The notes: generated by a model from the letters alone, not told the origin. Counted from the first letter of the stretch, positions 18,985 through 27,843 are shown. The stretch: DNA of 64,000 bases from Paraflavitalea soli (GCF_003555545.1 NZ_CP032157.1:5088546-5152545), one strand, 5' to 3'. Numbers and translations are program-made.

Positions 18985-19048
18985 GCCCCTTTAGGGGCTC
19001 TAGCTTTGTAGAGATCATATCAAAGTGTATTCATGCCCCTTTAGGGGC
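18985..19048. repeat. Two copies of GCCCCTTTAGGGGC
   Basis: The self-complementary 14-mer GCCCCTTTAGGGGC occurs at 18985-18998 and 19035-19048, each with a preceding T and a following T or TA. It lies between the REP-like element and the terminator in a 274-bp convergent gap without genes. Confidence 0.6.
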
Positions 19049-19076
19049 TACCCTCAAACCGGGCTCACAATAAACT

Positions 19077-19112
19077 AAAAAGCAAGCTGCGTAGAACAGC
19101 TTGCTTTTTTTT
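19077..19112. terminator. Bidirectional rho-independent terminator
   Basis: AAAAAGCAAGCTG (19077-19089), a 7-nt loop, and CAGCTTGCTTTTT running into a T8 tract. The 13-bp stem with A-tract on one side and T-tract on the other can serve both the susD operon (+) and the convergent methyltransferase gene (-). Confidence 0.88.
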
Positions 19113-19165
19113 GAGCTACGGGAAAGCCTGCATAAAATATTGGCTATTTATGAGGAGTGATTAGT

Positions 19166-19909
19166 TTAGTATTTCTGTTTCAACCTCCGCAGAAAAGGAA
19201 CCAGCATGGGCACCCACTTTTTGTAACGCCTGTATTGTTCGCCAAAATGGGCAACCAGGTCACGCTCTTCGAATTGAATGGCTACCAGTATATATACCGT
19301 AGTAAGGATGGCAAACAACAAATGGGCCATTGTCATGGTAGGGGTAGCCCAAAATGCGATCATAAAACCCAGGTATAGCGGATGACGCACCATTTTATAA
19401 AACAAGGGAAGCCTGAAAGGCAACGGCTCATAAGCCTTGCCCTTAAAATACAGCCATACCTGGCGCAGACCAAACAGGTCAAAATGGTTGATGAGAAAAG
19501 TACTGGTAAACACGATAGACCATCCGCTGAGATAGGCAATAGACAATACCGCCTTAAGTCCGCTATGCTCCACATTCCAGACAATTCCCCCCATGGGCTG
19601 CCACTGCCACATCAGCAGGATAAGGCATAGACTGGCCAGCAATACATAGGTGCTGCGTTCCAACGGCGCGGGTACATACCTCGTCCACCATTCCTTAAAG
19701 GCAGGCCTTGCCATAATGCTGTGTTGCAATGCAAACAGCAGCAGCAGGGAAGCATTGATCAATACAGCACTCATTAAGGAAGTGCGCGGTTCGCTATCAA
19801 TAGATTTGGGTACAAACAGGTTCCCTACAAAACCCATGGCATACAGGATAGTGCCAAGAAACAGGCAGTAACAAAGAATACCATACAGCAAAAACAATAC
19901 TTTCTTCAT
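19166..19909 (-). CDS. mddA: Probable methanethiol S-methyltransferase (NnrU/isoprenylcysteine methyltransferase-like)
   Basis: Integral membrane methyltransferase of 247 residues with about five hydrophobic segments. The C-terminal part has the isoprenylcysteine-methyltransferase-type motif: MVRHPLYLGFMIAFWATPT, then AIQFEERDLVAHFGEQYRRY, where RHP and the EE near the end contact the methyl donor in this fold. The N-terminal FVGNLFVPKSID, ALQHSIMARPAFKEWW and ERSTYVL fit the MddA subgroup, which converts methanethiol to dimethyl sulfide. The general NnrU-like assignment is firm; the MddA assignment rests on remembered motifs. It is a single gene convergent with the susD operon and unrelated in function to its neighbours. 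Confidence 0.65.
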   Translation of the reverse strand: MKKVLFLLYGILCYCLFLGTILYAMGFVGNLFVPKSIDSEPRTSLMSAVLINASLLLLFALQHSIMARPAFKEWWTRYVPAPLERSTYVLLASLCLILLMWQWQPMGGIVWNVEHSGLKAVLSIAYLSGWSIVFTSTFLINHFDLFGLRQVWLYFKGKAYEPLPFRLPLFYKMVRHPLYLGFMIAFWATPTMTMAHLLFAILTTVYILVAIQFEERDLVAHFGEQYRRYKKWVPMLVPFLRRLKQKY

Positions 19910-20227
19910 GGCTGATAAGAATTTATGCCGTTCAGGAACGGGCCGGTGATTGATTAAAAGAATAAAGGTTATTTTTATTAGTGCACTGCAAGATTAGAAC
20001 AAGAACAGGCCCGAGAGATGCGTAGATTAGCAAAAGGACCTACATCCTGCGTACTATTGGCCATATTTTGAGGAAGGGGGAAATCCCGTAATGCCATGAA
20101 AAGTTGGAGCAGCCGGCTCAATATAAAGAGACATTTACACAGGAAATCAGGCCGTTTGATCAGGAAATGTTCTTTAACCCGGGAAAAAACGTGTATTTAC
20201 ATTCCGATAAGCCCAAGCCTTTGGCCC
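19910..20227. other. 318-base divergent intergenic region
   Basis: Spacer between the methyltransferase (-) and the sensor kinase (+). No strong palindrome or clear -33/-7 pair was found. An in-frame ATG at 20096 would extend the sensor kinase by 44 residues of charged, non-conserved sequence, but it places the signal peptide in the interior, so I treat 20096-20227 as leader. Confidence 0.5.
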
Positions 20228-23200
20228 ATGAAGTTATTGCCCATTATTTCATCCCTCTTCCTGGCAGTGACCTGCTGCCTGTTTCACTACTCAGTAGTGG
20301 GCCAGTATAAATTTGATAAAGCCGTTTACCTCAACAAAGAGCAGGGCCTGTCTGCCAACCATGTAAGGGGTATACAAAAAGGCCCGGATGGATTTATCTG
20401 GATCGCCACCCGCGAAGGGCTGTGCCGGTTCGACGGACAGCAATTCAAAACCTATAAAGAAGGGAGCGATCTGCGTTACTCCTTATATGATAATACCGTC
20501 AATGTCGTATTGCCCCTCGCCAATGAGGTTTGGGTAGCTACCAGCCAGGGCCTATCAGTACTCGATACGCGCAAGGGAACCTTCCGCCATTACCAGATCG
20601 GAGAAACAGGTAAAACAGATAGCCTGACAAAGGCTTTTAATTTTGGCATCAATTCACTCAACAAGGATTCCGCCGGCAATATATGGGTGGGTACCATTTA
20701 CAATGGGGTGTGGCGGTACGACCGTGCAAGGGATAACTTCCGGCGCTATGCTTACCCTGCTGCTGCCTATCCCTTTATGGTGCCCGTATTGGGTTCCAAC
20801 AGCAATATTCTCGCCATAGAACCCAACCGGAACAATGACTCCATTATCTGGGCAGGAACGCTTTCCGGTCTGCAGGAGATCAATCAGTATACCGGCGCTG
20901 TAAAATGGTATGTGTATCCTCAAAAGGATAAAGGCTACCAGATGGCCGTCAACGTTTTCCGGAGATTGTACCACCATACTGATGGATTGCTGTATGTAGG
21001 CAACTGGTCGGCAGGCGTCCAGGTCTTTGATCCTGCCACCGGCGCCTTACATCCATTACCTGCAAGCAGGCAGTGGCAGGCCGAACTAAATTCTGCCATT
21101 TTCAGTATTTTCCGGAAAAGCGATCATGAGATATGGATCACTACCCTTGGGGGATTGCTGGTATACGATACCCAACTGAAAGATGTGACCTGGGCGCGCC
21201 TCAACAATCCACAGAAAGACCTTTACTACGGTATCCATTGTATAGATGAGTACAACAGGATATGGTATGGCAATATTAATGGTATCCAATACTTTGATCC
21301 GGCCACGCAGCAGTTTACCAATTATTCTTTCATTGAACTCTATGGCATGGACTGGGCTTTCGCACAGTTTATCGTAAGCGACAAAGCAGGCAGGGTGATC
21401 ACGGTATGCCCCATCCAGGCCAATGGGCTCTATGTGTTTGACAGGCAAACCACCAGTTGGACAAAGCTGCCCTTCAAAGGCCCGGCGCCTTTTACCAAAC
21501 TACAGGTATATGGTTTTGCAGCATTACCGGATGGTAAGCTGGCTATTTCCGCCTCCGATGGATTATTTACCTACGATGTGCCTACCCGGCAGCTGGAGGC
21601 CATGAAACCACCACCTACCCGGTTTCATCAATGGCGCGATATCATTACCGACAAGCGGGGCCGTCTTTGGCTGGCGGCCGGCGCCGATGGATTGATCTGT
21701 TGGGACCAGCGTACGCATCAATACCGGAATTATACGAAATATATCTGGCCGGATGATTCTTCCAAACTGGCCGACCGGGTTGTCAACTTATATGAGGACA
21801 GCCGTGGCAATATCTGGTTTACCCGCAATGCAGGAATGGGGGTGTACCTGTCCGGCAAGGATAGCATTATCAACTTCCTGTACGCCCAGAACAAATCAAA
21901 CAGCTTTCCCTTCGTTCACCGGTATACGGAAGACAGTGCCGGGCGGGTATGGGCAGCCAGCAATGCAGGCTGGCTGGGATATGCTTTATCCGCATCGCCT
22001 GAGAAAGGCATTGTATCGAAGATCTACCTGCCTGCAAAAAACGTGGATGGAAGAATATATTCTCTCACCAGCGATCGGCAGGGCAATATCTGGGGTTACA
22101 ATGATAAACAGCTTTTCCGGATCAATTCGGGTGATACCAATATCACTACTTTCAATTTTCAGTATGGCATAAAGGAGGTTGACTTTTATCATTTCTCCTT
22201 TCTTCCCACCGGCGAAATGCTCCTGGGTGGCCGCAACAATATAGTACTGGCCAACCTCAAGGATTTTAAACGCAATGATGAAATACCTGTACCCTATATC
22301 AGCGACCTGCAGGTACTGAACCAGCCTTTCGCATTCCCAGCCTTGTTCAACGACACCGTGCTGGAGCTTTCCCACCAGCGCAATTTCTTTACCATTGGTT
22401 TTTCGGCGCAGGCTTATACCCTGGCCAATGAAGTACGGTTCCGTTACCGCCTGCAGGGCTTTGATGAATGGAAGGAAGTAACGGGCCGCAATGCCGTGAA
22501 CTATACCAATGTGCCGTCCGGCACGTATACCTTCCAGCTGCAGGCAGCCAATAATGAAGGTATATGGAACCCTAAAATATTACAACTCACTGTCCATATT
22601 GCTACCCCCTGGTGGCAAACCTGGTGGTTCTATACCTTGTCTTCTTTACTGATCGGTGCAATTGTATACTGGTTGTACCGGTTCCGCATCAGGCAGGTAA
22701 GGAAGAAAGAACAATTGAAGACCCAATACGAAAAGAAGCTCGCCAATGTAGAGATGAGCGCCCTGCTGGCGCAGATGAACCCCCACTTCTTATTCAACTG
22801 TCTCAATTCCATTGATAGTTACATTATTAAAAATGAATCGAAGAAGGCCTCGGAATACCTGAACAGTTTTGCCCGGCTGATGCGGCTGATCCTGCAAAAC
22901 TCCCGGTCCAATTACATCAGCCTGAAAGATGAGATGGAAACCCTGGAACTATACCTCCAGATGGAAGGGTTACGCTTCAGGGATCAGTTTCAATATGATA
23001 TCAGGATCATTACACAAACCGATACGGGCTCTATTGTGATCCCTCCCATGCTGATACAACCCTATGTGGAAAATGCCATCTGGCATGGGCTGATGAACAA
23101 GAATGATGGTACAGATCGGAAAGTGGAATTGTTGGTAGAGGAACGGGACAATAACCTCTTTTGTGTAATCCAGGACAATGGCATCGGCCGGATAAAAGCA

Positions 23201-23383
23201 CAGGTACTCAGGTCGCAGAAGCTTGCCGGCAAAAAAAGGTCAATGGGCATGCAGATCACGCGCGACAGGATGGAGATCATCAACAAACTGTACGATGTCA
23301 ACACCAGTGTAACCATCACCGACCTGGTGGATGAACAGGGTAATGCCTTGGGCACCAAGGTAGAGCTGATGATACCATTGTAA
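20228..23383 (+). CDS. Two-component-propeller sensor histidine kinase, LytS type
   Basis: Membrane sensor kinase of 1051 residues. The start at 20228 (MKLLPIISSLFLAVTCCLF) gives a signal peptide or anchor. The periplasmic part is a beta-propeller of Reg_prop repeats (GLSANHVRGIQKGPDGFIWI, LYEDSRGNIWFTRNAGMGVY, SAGRVWAASNAGW), then a Y_Y_Y domain (FRYRLQGFDEWKEV, YTNVPSGTYTFQLQAAN). One transmembrane segment (WWFYTLSSLLIGAIVYWLY) leads to a His_kinase domain with the phospho-acceptor in NPHFLFN (His 853) and a HATPase with VENAIWHGL and DNGIGR. It has no receiver domain, so it is not a SusR-like hybrid. The LytTR regulator 121 bp downstream is its likely partner. Its signal may be a glycan but this is not shown. 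Confidence 0.92.
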   Translation: MKLLPIISSLFLAVTCCLFHYSVVGQYKFDKAVYLNKEQGLSANHVRGIQKGPDGFIWIATREGLCRFDGQQFKTYKEGSDLRYSLYDNTVNVVLPLANEVWVATSQGLSVLDTRKGTFRHYQIGETGKTDSLTKAFNFGINSLNKDSAGNIWVGTIYNGVWRYDRARDNFRRYAYPAAAYPFMVPVLGSNSNILAIEPNRNNDSIIWAGTLSGLQEINQYTGAVKWYVYPQKDKGYQMAVNVFRRLYHHTDGLLYVGNWSAGVQVFDPATGALHPLPASRQWQAELNSAIFSIFRKSDHEIWITTLGGLLVYDTQLKDVTWARLNNPQKDLYYGIHCIDEYNRIWYGNINGIQYFDPATQQFTNYSFIELYGMDWAFAQFIVSDKAGRVITVCPIQANGLYVFDRQTTSWTKLPFKGPAPFTKLQVYGFAALPDGKLAISASDGLFTYDVPTRQLEAMKPPPTRFHQWRDIITDKRGRLWLAAGADGLICWDQRTHQYRNYTKYIWPDDSSKLADRVVNLYEDSRGNIWFTRNAGMGVYLSGKDSIINFLYAQNKSNSFPFVHRYTEDSAGRVWAASNAGWLGYALSASPEKGIVSKIYLPAKNVDGRIYSLTSDRQGNIWGYNDKQLFRINSGDTNITTFNFQYGIKEVDFYHFSFLPTGEMLLGGRNNIVLANLKDFKRNDEIPVPYISDLQVLNQPFAFPALFNDTVLELSHQRNFFTIGFSAQAYTLANEVRFRYRLQGFDEWKEVTGRNAVNYTNVPSGTYTFQLQAANNEGIWNPKILQLTVHIATPWWQTWWFYTLSSLLIGAIVYWLYRFRIRQVRKKEQLKTQYEKKLANVEMSALLAQMNPHFLFNCLNSIDSYIIKNESKKASEYLNSFARLMRLILQNSRSNYISLKDEMETLELYLQMEGLRFRDQFQYDIRIITQTDTGSIVIPPMLIQPYVENAIWHGLMNKNDGTDRKVELLVEERDNNLFCVIQDNGIGRIKAQVLRSQKLAGKKRSMGMQITRDRMEIINKLYDVNTSVTITDLVDEQGNALGTKVELMIPL

Positions 23384-23504
23384 GGGAGGAGGTATTAGCT
23401 TTTAGGTATTAGCTATTAGGCGTTAGCGCAGCAATCCTGGCCTGGCGAAGCAAACGATTCTGTATTCTGTATTCTAAATTCTGTATTCTCTAAATGTATT
23501 TCAT
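23384..23504. repeat. Low-complexity spacer of TTAGC- and TTCTGTA-type words
   Basis: The 121-bp gap between kinase and response regulator has TATTAGC, TAGGTATTAGC, TATTAGGCGTTAGC in a row, then TTCTGTATTCTGTATTCT and another TTCTGTATTCT. It is a degenerate tandem array with no open frame. Confidence 0.6.
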
Positions 23505-24254
23505 ATGATCAAAGCAGTTATCATTGACGATGAGCACCACAGCATTGAAACGCTGAAATGGAAGCTGGAAAATTATTGCCCCGAGGTATCCGTCATAGCT
23601 TCTTTTGAAAAGCCGGCGGAAGGGGTAGCCTGGCTCAAACAAAATGAGCCCGACCTGTTGTTCCTGGACATTGAGATGCCCATGCTCAATGGGTTTGATG
23701 TGCTGGAAGAACTGGGCAGGGAGATTGCCTTTGATGTGATCTTTACCACAGCCTACGACAATTTTGGTATCCAGGCCGTTAAGTGCAGCGCGCTGGATTA
23801 CCTGTTAAAACCCGTACAGAATAAGGAGTTGAAAGAGGCCATCGAAAAGCACCAGCACAAAGCACAACGGAAAATACCGGCCGAGCAGGTAGAAGCATTA
23901 CTCACCAACGTTCAGGCAGAGAAGAAAGGAAAGATGGGACGCATAGCCCTGGCCTCGAAAGAAAGCATTGAATTTGTAGATCCCCAGGTGATCATTTGTT
24001 GCGAGGCAAACAGCAATTATACCACGGTGTACCTGACCGATAACCGGAAAAAGGTAATATCACGCATATTGAAAGACTTTGAGGATATGCTGGCACCTTA
24101 TCATTTTTTCAGGGCCCATAATTCTTACCTGGTCAACCTCAACCAGGTGCGCGAGTTTATCCGGGGTGATGGCGGCTACCTGGTGATGGAGAACAAGATG
24201 AAGATACCTGTATCAAAAAACCGACGGGAAGAATTGATGAACCTGCTGATGTAA
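23505..24254 (+). CDS. LytTR-family response regulator
   Basis: Cytoplasmic response regulator of 249 residues. The receiver domain (1-120) has the acidic pair in IIDDEHHS (D8, D9), the phospho-acceptor D55 in LFLDIEMPMLNG, a conserved Thr in FTTAYD and Lys in YLLKPV. The LytTR DNA-binding domain (about 145-249) shows the family pattern RIALASKESIEFVDPQVIIC, CEANSNYTTVYL, then FFRAHNSYLVNLNQV. It is downstream of the LytS-type kinase and 35 bp upstream of the hydrolase-like gene. The pair is complete, so phosphotransfer H853 to D55 is expected. Confidence 0.95.
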   Translation: MIKAVIIDDEHHSIETLKWKLENYCPEVSVIASFEKPAEGVAWLKQNEPDLLFLDIEMPMLNGFDVLEELGREIAFDVIFTTAYDNFGIQAVKCSALDYLLKPVQNKELKEAIEKHQHKAQRKIPAEQVEALLTNVQAEKKGKMGRIALASKESIEFVDPQVIICCEANSNYTTVYLTDNRKKVISRILKDFEDMLAPYHFFRAHNSYLVNLNQVREFIRGDGGYLVMENKMKIPVSKNRREELMNLLM

Positions 24255-24289
24255 GCGACTAACATCCTAAACCTATATGAAGTACCACT

Positions 24290-25132
24290 ATGCAGGAAAA
24301 CGGTAACATAAGAACGAAAGACGGCTGCACGATCGGCATGAATATCTATGTGCAGGATGCCACCCAGGGTAAGGTCATTCTGATCAGCCCCTCGGTACTG
24401 GCCACACAAATGCATTACCATGAACTGGCTGTTTTTCTCCAATCGAAAGGCTATCCGGTCATCACCTTCGACTATCGGGGTGTTGGCAGGTCGGCCCCTG
24501 AAACATTGAAAGGATTCAAAGCTGGTTTATACCAATGGGCCGTGCAGGATATAGATGCCGTGATCCGTTATGCCCGCAACCAGTTTCCCAACCACGAGAT
24601 CATTGTCATAGGCCATGGCCTCGGAGGTGAAATGATCGGCCTTTCCCCTGCCAGCCAATACATTGGCCGGCTCGTGCTGGTAAACAGTTCGCTGACCTGC
24701 AAAAAACTATGGCCCTGGAAAGACAGGGTACGCATGGTATTTCTAAAATCTTTTGTTCGCTTGTCAAGTGTATTCTTTGGTTACTTCCCCGGTAAGACCA
24801 CCGGTATGTCGGACGACCTGCCCAAAGGGGTAATCTATGAATGGCTGGATTGGTGCAGTAATAACAATGGCCTTTTTGATAAATTCCCCGACAACAATTA
24901 CCGTAAACTACAGATACCGCTGCTGGCTGTCAGCTTTTCCGATGACTGGCGCTCCCCACGAAGGGCAGTACAGGAACTGCTCCATTATTTTTCCGGCACG
25001 CAGATCACCTGGCACCATTTCAAGCCGGCAGATATAGGTCAGAAAAAGATCGGCCACCTCGGGCCATTCAGAAAAAACTGTAAAGAGGGTTTGTGGAATG
25101 CCATTGCTGCCTGGATAAAACACCAGGCTTAG
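24290..25132 (+). CDS. Alpha/beta-hydrolase-fold protein lacking the nucleophile serine
   Basis: Protein of 280 residues with no signal peptide. The fold is visible in GKVILISPSVLATQMHYHEL, VITFDYRGVGRS (oxyanion region) and the nucleophile elbow IVIGHGLGGE. The elbow normally reads GHSxGG; here residue 110 is Gly (codon GGC at 24617-24619), one base from Ser AGC. A late acidic residue (SFSDDWRSP) and a His (GHLGPFRK) occupy the other triad regions. It resembles predicted hydrolases of the COG4757 type. Without the Ser it may be a non-catalytic protein or use another mechanism. It probably shares a transcript with the LytTR gene. Confidence 0.78.
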   Translation: MQENGNIRTKDGCTIGMNIYVQDATQGKVILISPSVLATQMHYHELAVFLQSKGYPVITFDYRGVGRSAPETLKGFKAGLYQWAVQDIDAVIRYARNQFPNHEIIVIGHGLGGEMIGLSPASQYIGRLVLVNSSLTCKKLWPWKDRVRMVFLKSFVRLSSVFFGYFPGKTTGMSDDLPKGVIYEWLDWCSNNNGLFDKFPDNNYRKLQIPLLAVSFSDDWRSPRRAVQELLHYFSGTQITWHHFKPADIGQKKIGHLGPFRKNCKEGLWNAIAAWIKHQA

Positions 25133-25159
25133 GGTGGGTCGCCTTTCAAAGGCGGCTCA
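25129..25159. repeat. Second copy of REP-like hairpin, inverted relative to 18900-18931
   Basis: Read on the minus strand this 31-mer matches 18900-18931 except in the hairpin and at one end. The hairpin CGCCTTTCAAAGGCG (25140-25154) differs from CGCCCTTTAAGGGCG by one compensatory stem pair and one loop base. It spans the stop codon of the hydrolase-like gene and lies in the convergent gap before the kinase gene, so it may serve as a bidirectional terminator. Confidence 0.7.
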
Positions 25160-25169
25160 CCCGCGTCAG

Positions 25170-26558
25170 TTAAGGGTTCATGAGTTCCTTTACCCCCGTA
25201 TACTTCTTCAGGTCTATCAATTCCATCGGCGCCGATTGTTTGTTCCAGTAGGCATGCACCGCCATAGCGGCACCTACTGCAGATGCCTGCGCAATGGAAG
25301 CAGCATATACTTCTACCTGCGGGTAGGCCATGGCCAGCAGGTTCATATAAATGGGATTACGGCTAAAGCCGCCGTCTACAAATAATTTCTTTACTTCCTT
25401 GTTCATCACCAGGTTGGTGGAAGCTACCTGCTGTTCCATAATATCCATCAGCAGCTGGTGATAACCTTCTTCGTAGGTAGCAAAACTGTCCAGCGATCTT
25501 TTGCCAAAAGCCGATTGCTGTAAAAGCTGGGGAGCGCTTGTTGCTCCCGGCACTACTGTAGAAGAAGCCAGCTTCGTCATGATGGCGGGATCGAAAGCCA
25601 CCTTCTTATAGTGATCCGGCGATAATTTAAAATGCTCACCCAGTTTCTTTACCTGCTGCTCATGTTCATAGCCTGCAAACAAACGTGAGGCTTTCACTGG
25701 CCTGGCCCTGAATTCCATATAACAAAGGCAATCAAGCTGCAGCTCTTCGGCCAGCAGGCGCGACTGATTGAAGGGATTGAGCGTAATACACCAGGTGCCT
25801 GTAGAGATCAATACAAAAGGTTCATTGAAGTTAGACAGGTAAGGGATCAGGGCAGCAGAGCTGTCGTGCAATCCTACCCCACTCAGTATGGGCCTGCCAT
25901 TGATGGAAGCAGGAATGAGCTGGTTGGAAGGAAAAATAGGCGCCAGCTTATCGATCACCGCTTCCCGGAACAACCATTCATGGTAATGGTTCTGTGAAAA
26001 GTTCCAAAGGCCTGTATGACAACCGATGCTGGTAATATCAGAATAGGTTTTCCCGGTGAGCAGGTAACTCATGTATTGGGGAAGGTGCAGGGAGTATTTG
26101 ATCTTGTCAAACAGCGCCGGCCGCTGGTGCTTCAGCCAGTAAAGCTGTAAGCCGGAGTTGAGGTTACCCAATGCCGGCGAAGCGGTATGAATGGAGAACG
26201 TGATCTCGCCGCCATATTGCTGGTAAAATCCCTTTTGCAGATCGGCCGGGTAAGGCTTCAGGTAATTGTACAAAGGCGCCACCGGCTTGCCTTCCGCATT
26301 GATGTGTACAAAGCTGGCCCCATAGGTAGAAAAATTCACTGCTCTAAGCGTAAACTCACGCATGGCAAGGATCTCCTGCAGGGATTGCTTTACCCATTGC
26401 GTCAATGCCACAATGTCTTCACACGGATCACCATCTTCATCTGTTGTTTCAGAGAAAGGGGTAGACCGTTCCAACAGCATATTGTAATCCTCATCAAAGA
26501 GGAAAAATTTCTTATTGGTCTTACCAATGTCAAATATTGCTATAATAGGAATAGGCAT
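25170..26558 (-). CDS. FGGY-family sugar kinase of the rhamnose operon (L-rhamnulose kinase)
   Basis: Carbohydrate kinase of 462 residues. FGGY features: N-terminal phosphate-binding AIFDIGKTNKKFFLFD, FSTYGASFVHIN, GLHDSSAALIPYL and VLISTGTWCITLNP, and near the end KKLFVDGGFSRNPIYMN. By position it phosphorylates L-rhamnulose to L-rhamnulose 1-phosphate. The ATG at 26558 overlaps the last base of the isomerase stop (TGATG), suggesting translational coupling; a GTG one codon earlier is also in frame. Sequence alone does not exclude a preference for another deoxy-ketose such as L-fuculose, but the operon context favours rhamnulose. Confidence 0.88.
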   Translation of the reverse strand: MPIPIIAIFDIGKTNKKFFLFDEDYNMLLERSTPFSETTDEDGDPCEDIVALTQWVKQSLQEILAMREFTLRAVNFSTYGASFVHINAEGKPVAPLYNYLKPYPADLQKGFYQQYGGEITFSIHTASPALGNLNSGLQLYWLKHQRPALFDKIKYSLHLPQYMSYLLTGKTYSDITSIGCHTGLWNFSQNHYHEWLFREAVIDKLAPIFPSNQLIPASINGRPILSGVGLHDSSAALIPYLSNFNEPFVLISTGTWCITLNPFNQSRLLAEELQLDCLCYMEFRARPVKASRLFAGYEHEQQVKKLGEHFKLSPDHYKKVAFDPAIMTKLASSTVVPGATSAPQLLQQSAFGKRSLDSFATYEEGYHQLLMDIMEQQVASTNLVMNKEVKKLFVDGGFSRNPIYMNLLAMAYPQVEVYAASIAQASAVGAAMAVHAYWNKQSAPMELIDLKKYTGVKELMNP

Positions 26559-27832
26559 CACAAACCTGTTGCTACCGTTTTTTGTCCACGGTCTTTAATT
26601 AGTTGCTCTCTCACTTTTGCCGAGCGATACAATGCAAGCGGCTGTAGAGCGCCACCGGCCTGTAAACGGGCTTCTGCTACCAGCGGACGCACATCCGTAC
26701 GGTAAGCCTGTTGCAGTATTTCCTGCGCCCTGGCCACATCATTGCTATCCTGCGCCTGTTGCAGCGCCTTCGTATCTACCAGCAGCGCCTGTGCATAGGC
26801 GATCTTGATGGCTTCTACCGATTGCAGCAGGTCTTCCAGCGGATCTTTCACGTTGTGCGAGGCGTCGATCATCCAGCCAAGGTCCGAAGCATGGTTCATC
26901 GACCGGGCATCCATCCCTTCTACCAGTTCATTAAAGATGAGGAACAGCTGGTAAGGATTGATGCTGCCTACGGTAAGATCATCATCTCCATATTTGGAAT
27001 CATTGAAGTGGAAACCACCCAGCTTGCCTTCATTCAGCAGCAGGGCTACTATTTGTTCAATATTGGCATTCGGTAAATGGTGCCCAAGGTCCACCAATGT
27101 ATATGCCTTCGGGCCCAGCTTGGTAGCATACAACAAGGATTGCCCCCAGTCACCCACCGTCATGGAATAGAAATTGGGTTCAAATGCTTTGTATTCCACA
27201 AACATCTTCCAGTTGGCTGGCAGTGCGGCATAGATCTCCTGCAGGCCTTCCAGCGTACGTTGAAATGCCTTGCGGAAATTCAACTGGCCGGGAAAGCAGG
27301 AACCGTCCGACAGCCATACGGTAATGGAATCAGAGCCCAGCTCTACCCCATGCTTTATCACATCGATATTGTGTTCAATAGCTTGTTTGCGTACGGCTTT
27401 GTCTACATGCTGCAGGGAGCCGAACTTATAACTGTGCTGCTGGTCTTTCTGGTCCTGGAAAGTATTGGAGTTCATGGCATCGAAGCGCAGGCCATGTTGA
27501 GCGGCCAGGGTTTTGATGGCCTGTGCATTTTCCGGCACATCCCAGGGAATGTGCAGCGATATAGCGCCGCCCGATTGGTTGAGGCTGTGCAGCAAGCCTA
27601 CATCTTCAATTTTCTCTTCTATACTGCGCGGCTCACCACCGCCGGAGAAACGGCCAAACCGCGTGCCGCCCGTACCCAGGGCCCAGCTGGGAATAGCCAC
27701 CTGGAAATCCCTTAGCTTTTGAATAACTGTTTTAACGTTGGGAACATCAGCAGCTACAAAATCAAACTTCCGTGTATGTTGAGTGAGCAGATCATTATTA
27801 TGGCCTTCTATGATATACTTTTCCACTTGCAT
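26558..27832 (-). CDS. rhaI: L-rhamnose isomerase, Pseudomonas stutzeri-type
   Basis: Converts L-rhamnose to L-rhamnulose; cytosolic TIM-barrel metalloenzyme of 424 residues. I chose the ATG at 27832 (MQVEKYIIEGHNNDLL) over a TTG two codons upstream. Metal ligands known for this family are all in place (numbered from this ATG): E213 in MFVEYKAF, D248 and H251 in VDLGHHL, H275 in GFHFNDS, D283 and D285 in KYGDDDLTV, and D323 in GWMIDASHN. An N-terminal stretch SWALGTGGTRFGRF is also typical. It follows the mutarotase gene by 11 bp and overlaps the kinase by one base. Confidence 0.94.
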   Translation of the reverse strand: MQVEKYIIEGHNNDLLTQHTRKFDFVAADVPNVKTVIQKLRDFQVAIPSWALGTGGTRFGRFSGGGEPRSIEEKIEDVGLLHSLNQSGGAISLHIPWDVPENAQAIKTLAAQHGLRFDAMNSNTFQDQKDQQHSYKFGSLQHVDKAVRKQAIEHNIDVIKHGVELGSDSITVWLSDGSCFPGQLNFRKAFQRTLEGLQEIYAALPANWKMFVEYKAFEPNFYSMTVGDWGQSLLYATKLGPKAYTLVDLGHHLPNANIEQIVALLLNEGKLGGFHFNDSKYGDDDLTVGSINPYQLFLIFNELVEGMDARSMNHASDLGWMIDASHNVKDPLEDLLQSVEAIKIAYAQALLVDTKALQQAQDSNDVARAQEILQQAYRTDVRPLVAEARLQAGGALQPLALYRSAKVREQLIKDRGQKTVATGL

Positions 27833-27843
27833 GTTCAATCGTT

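Noticed and set aside
18891-19165. Possible insertion sequence remnant suggested by the inverted repeats
   Set aside because: No transposase fragment and no target-site duplication could be seen in the gap.
20096-20227. Upstream ATG for the sensor kinase
   Set aside because: It would bury the signal peptide 44 residues inside a charged extension.
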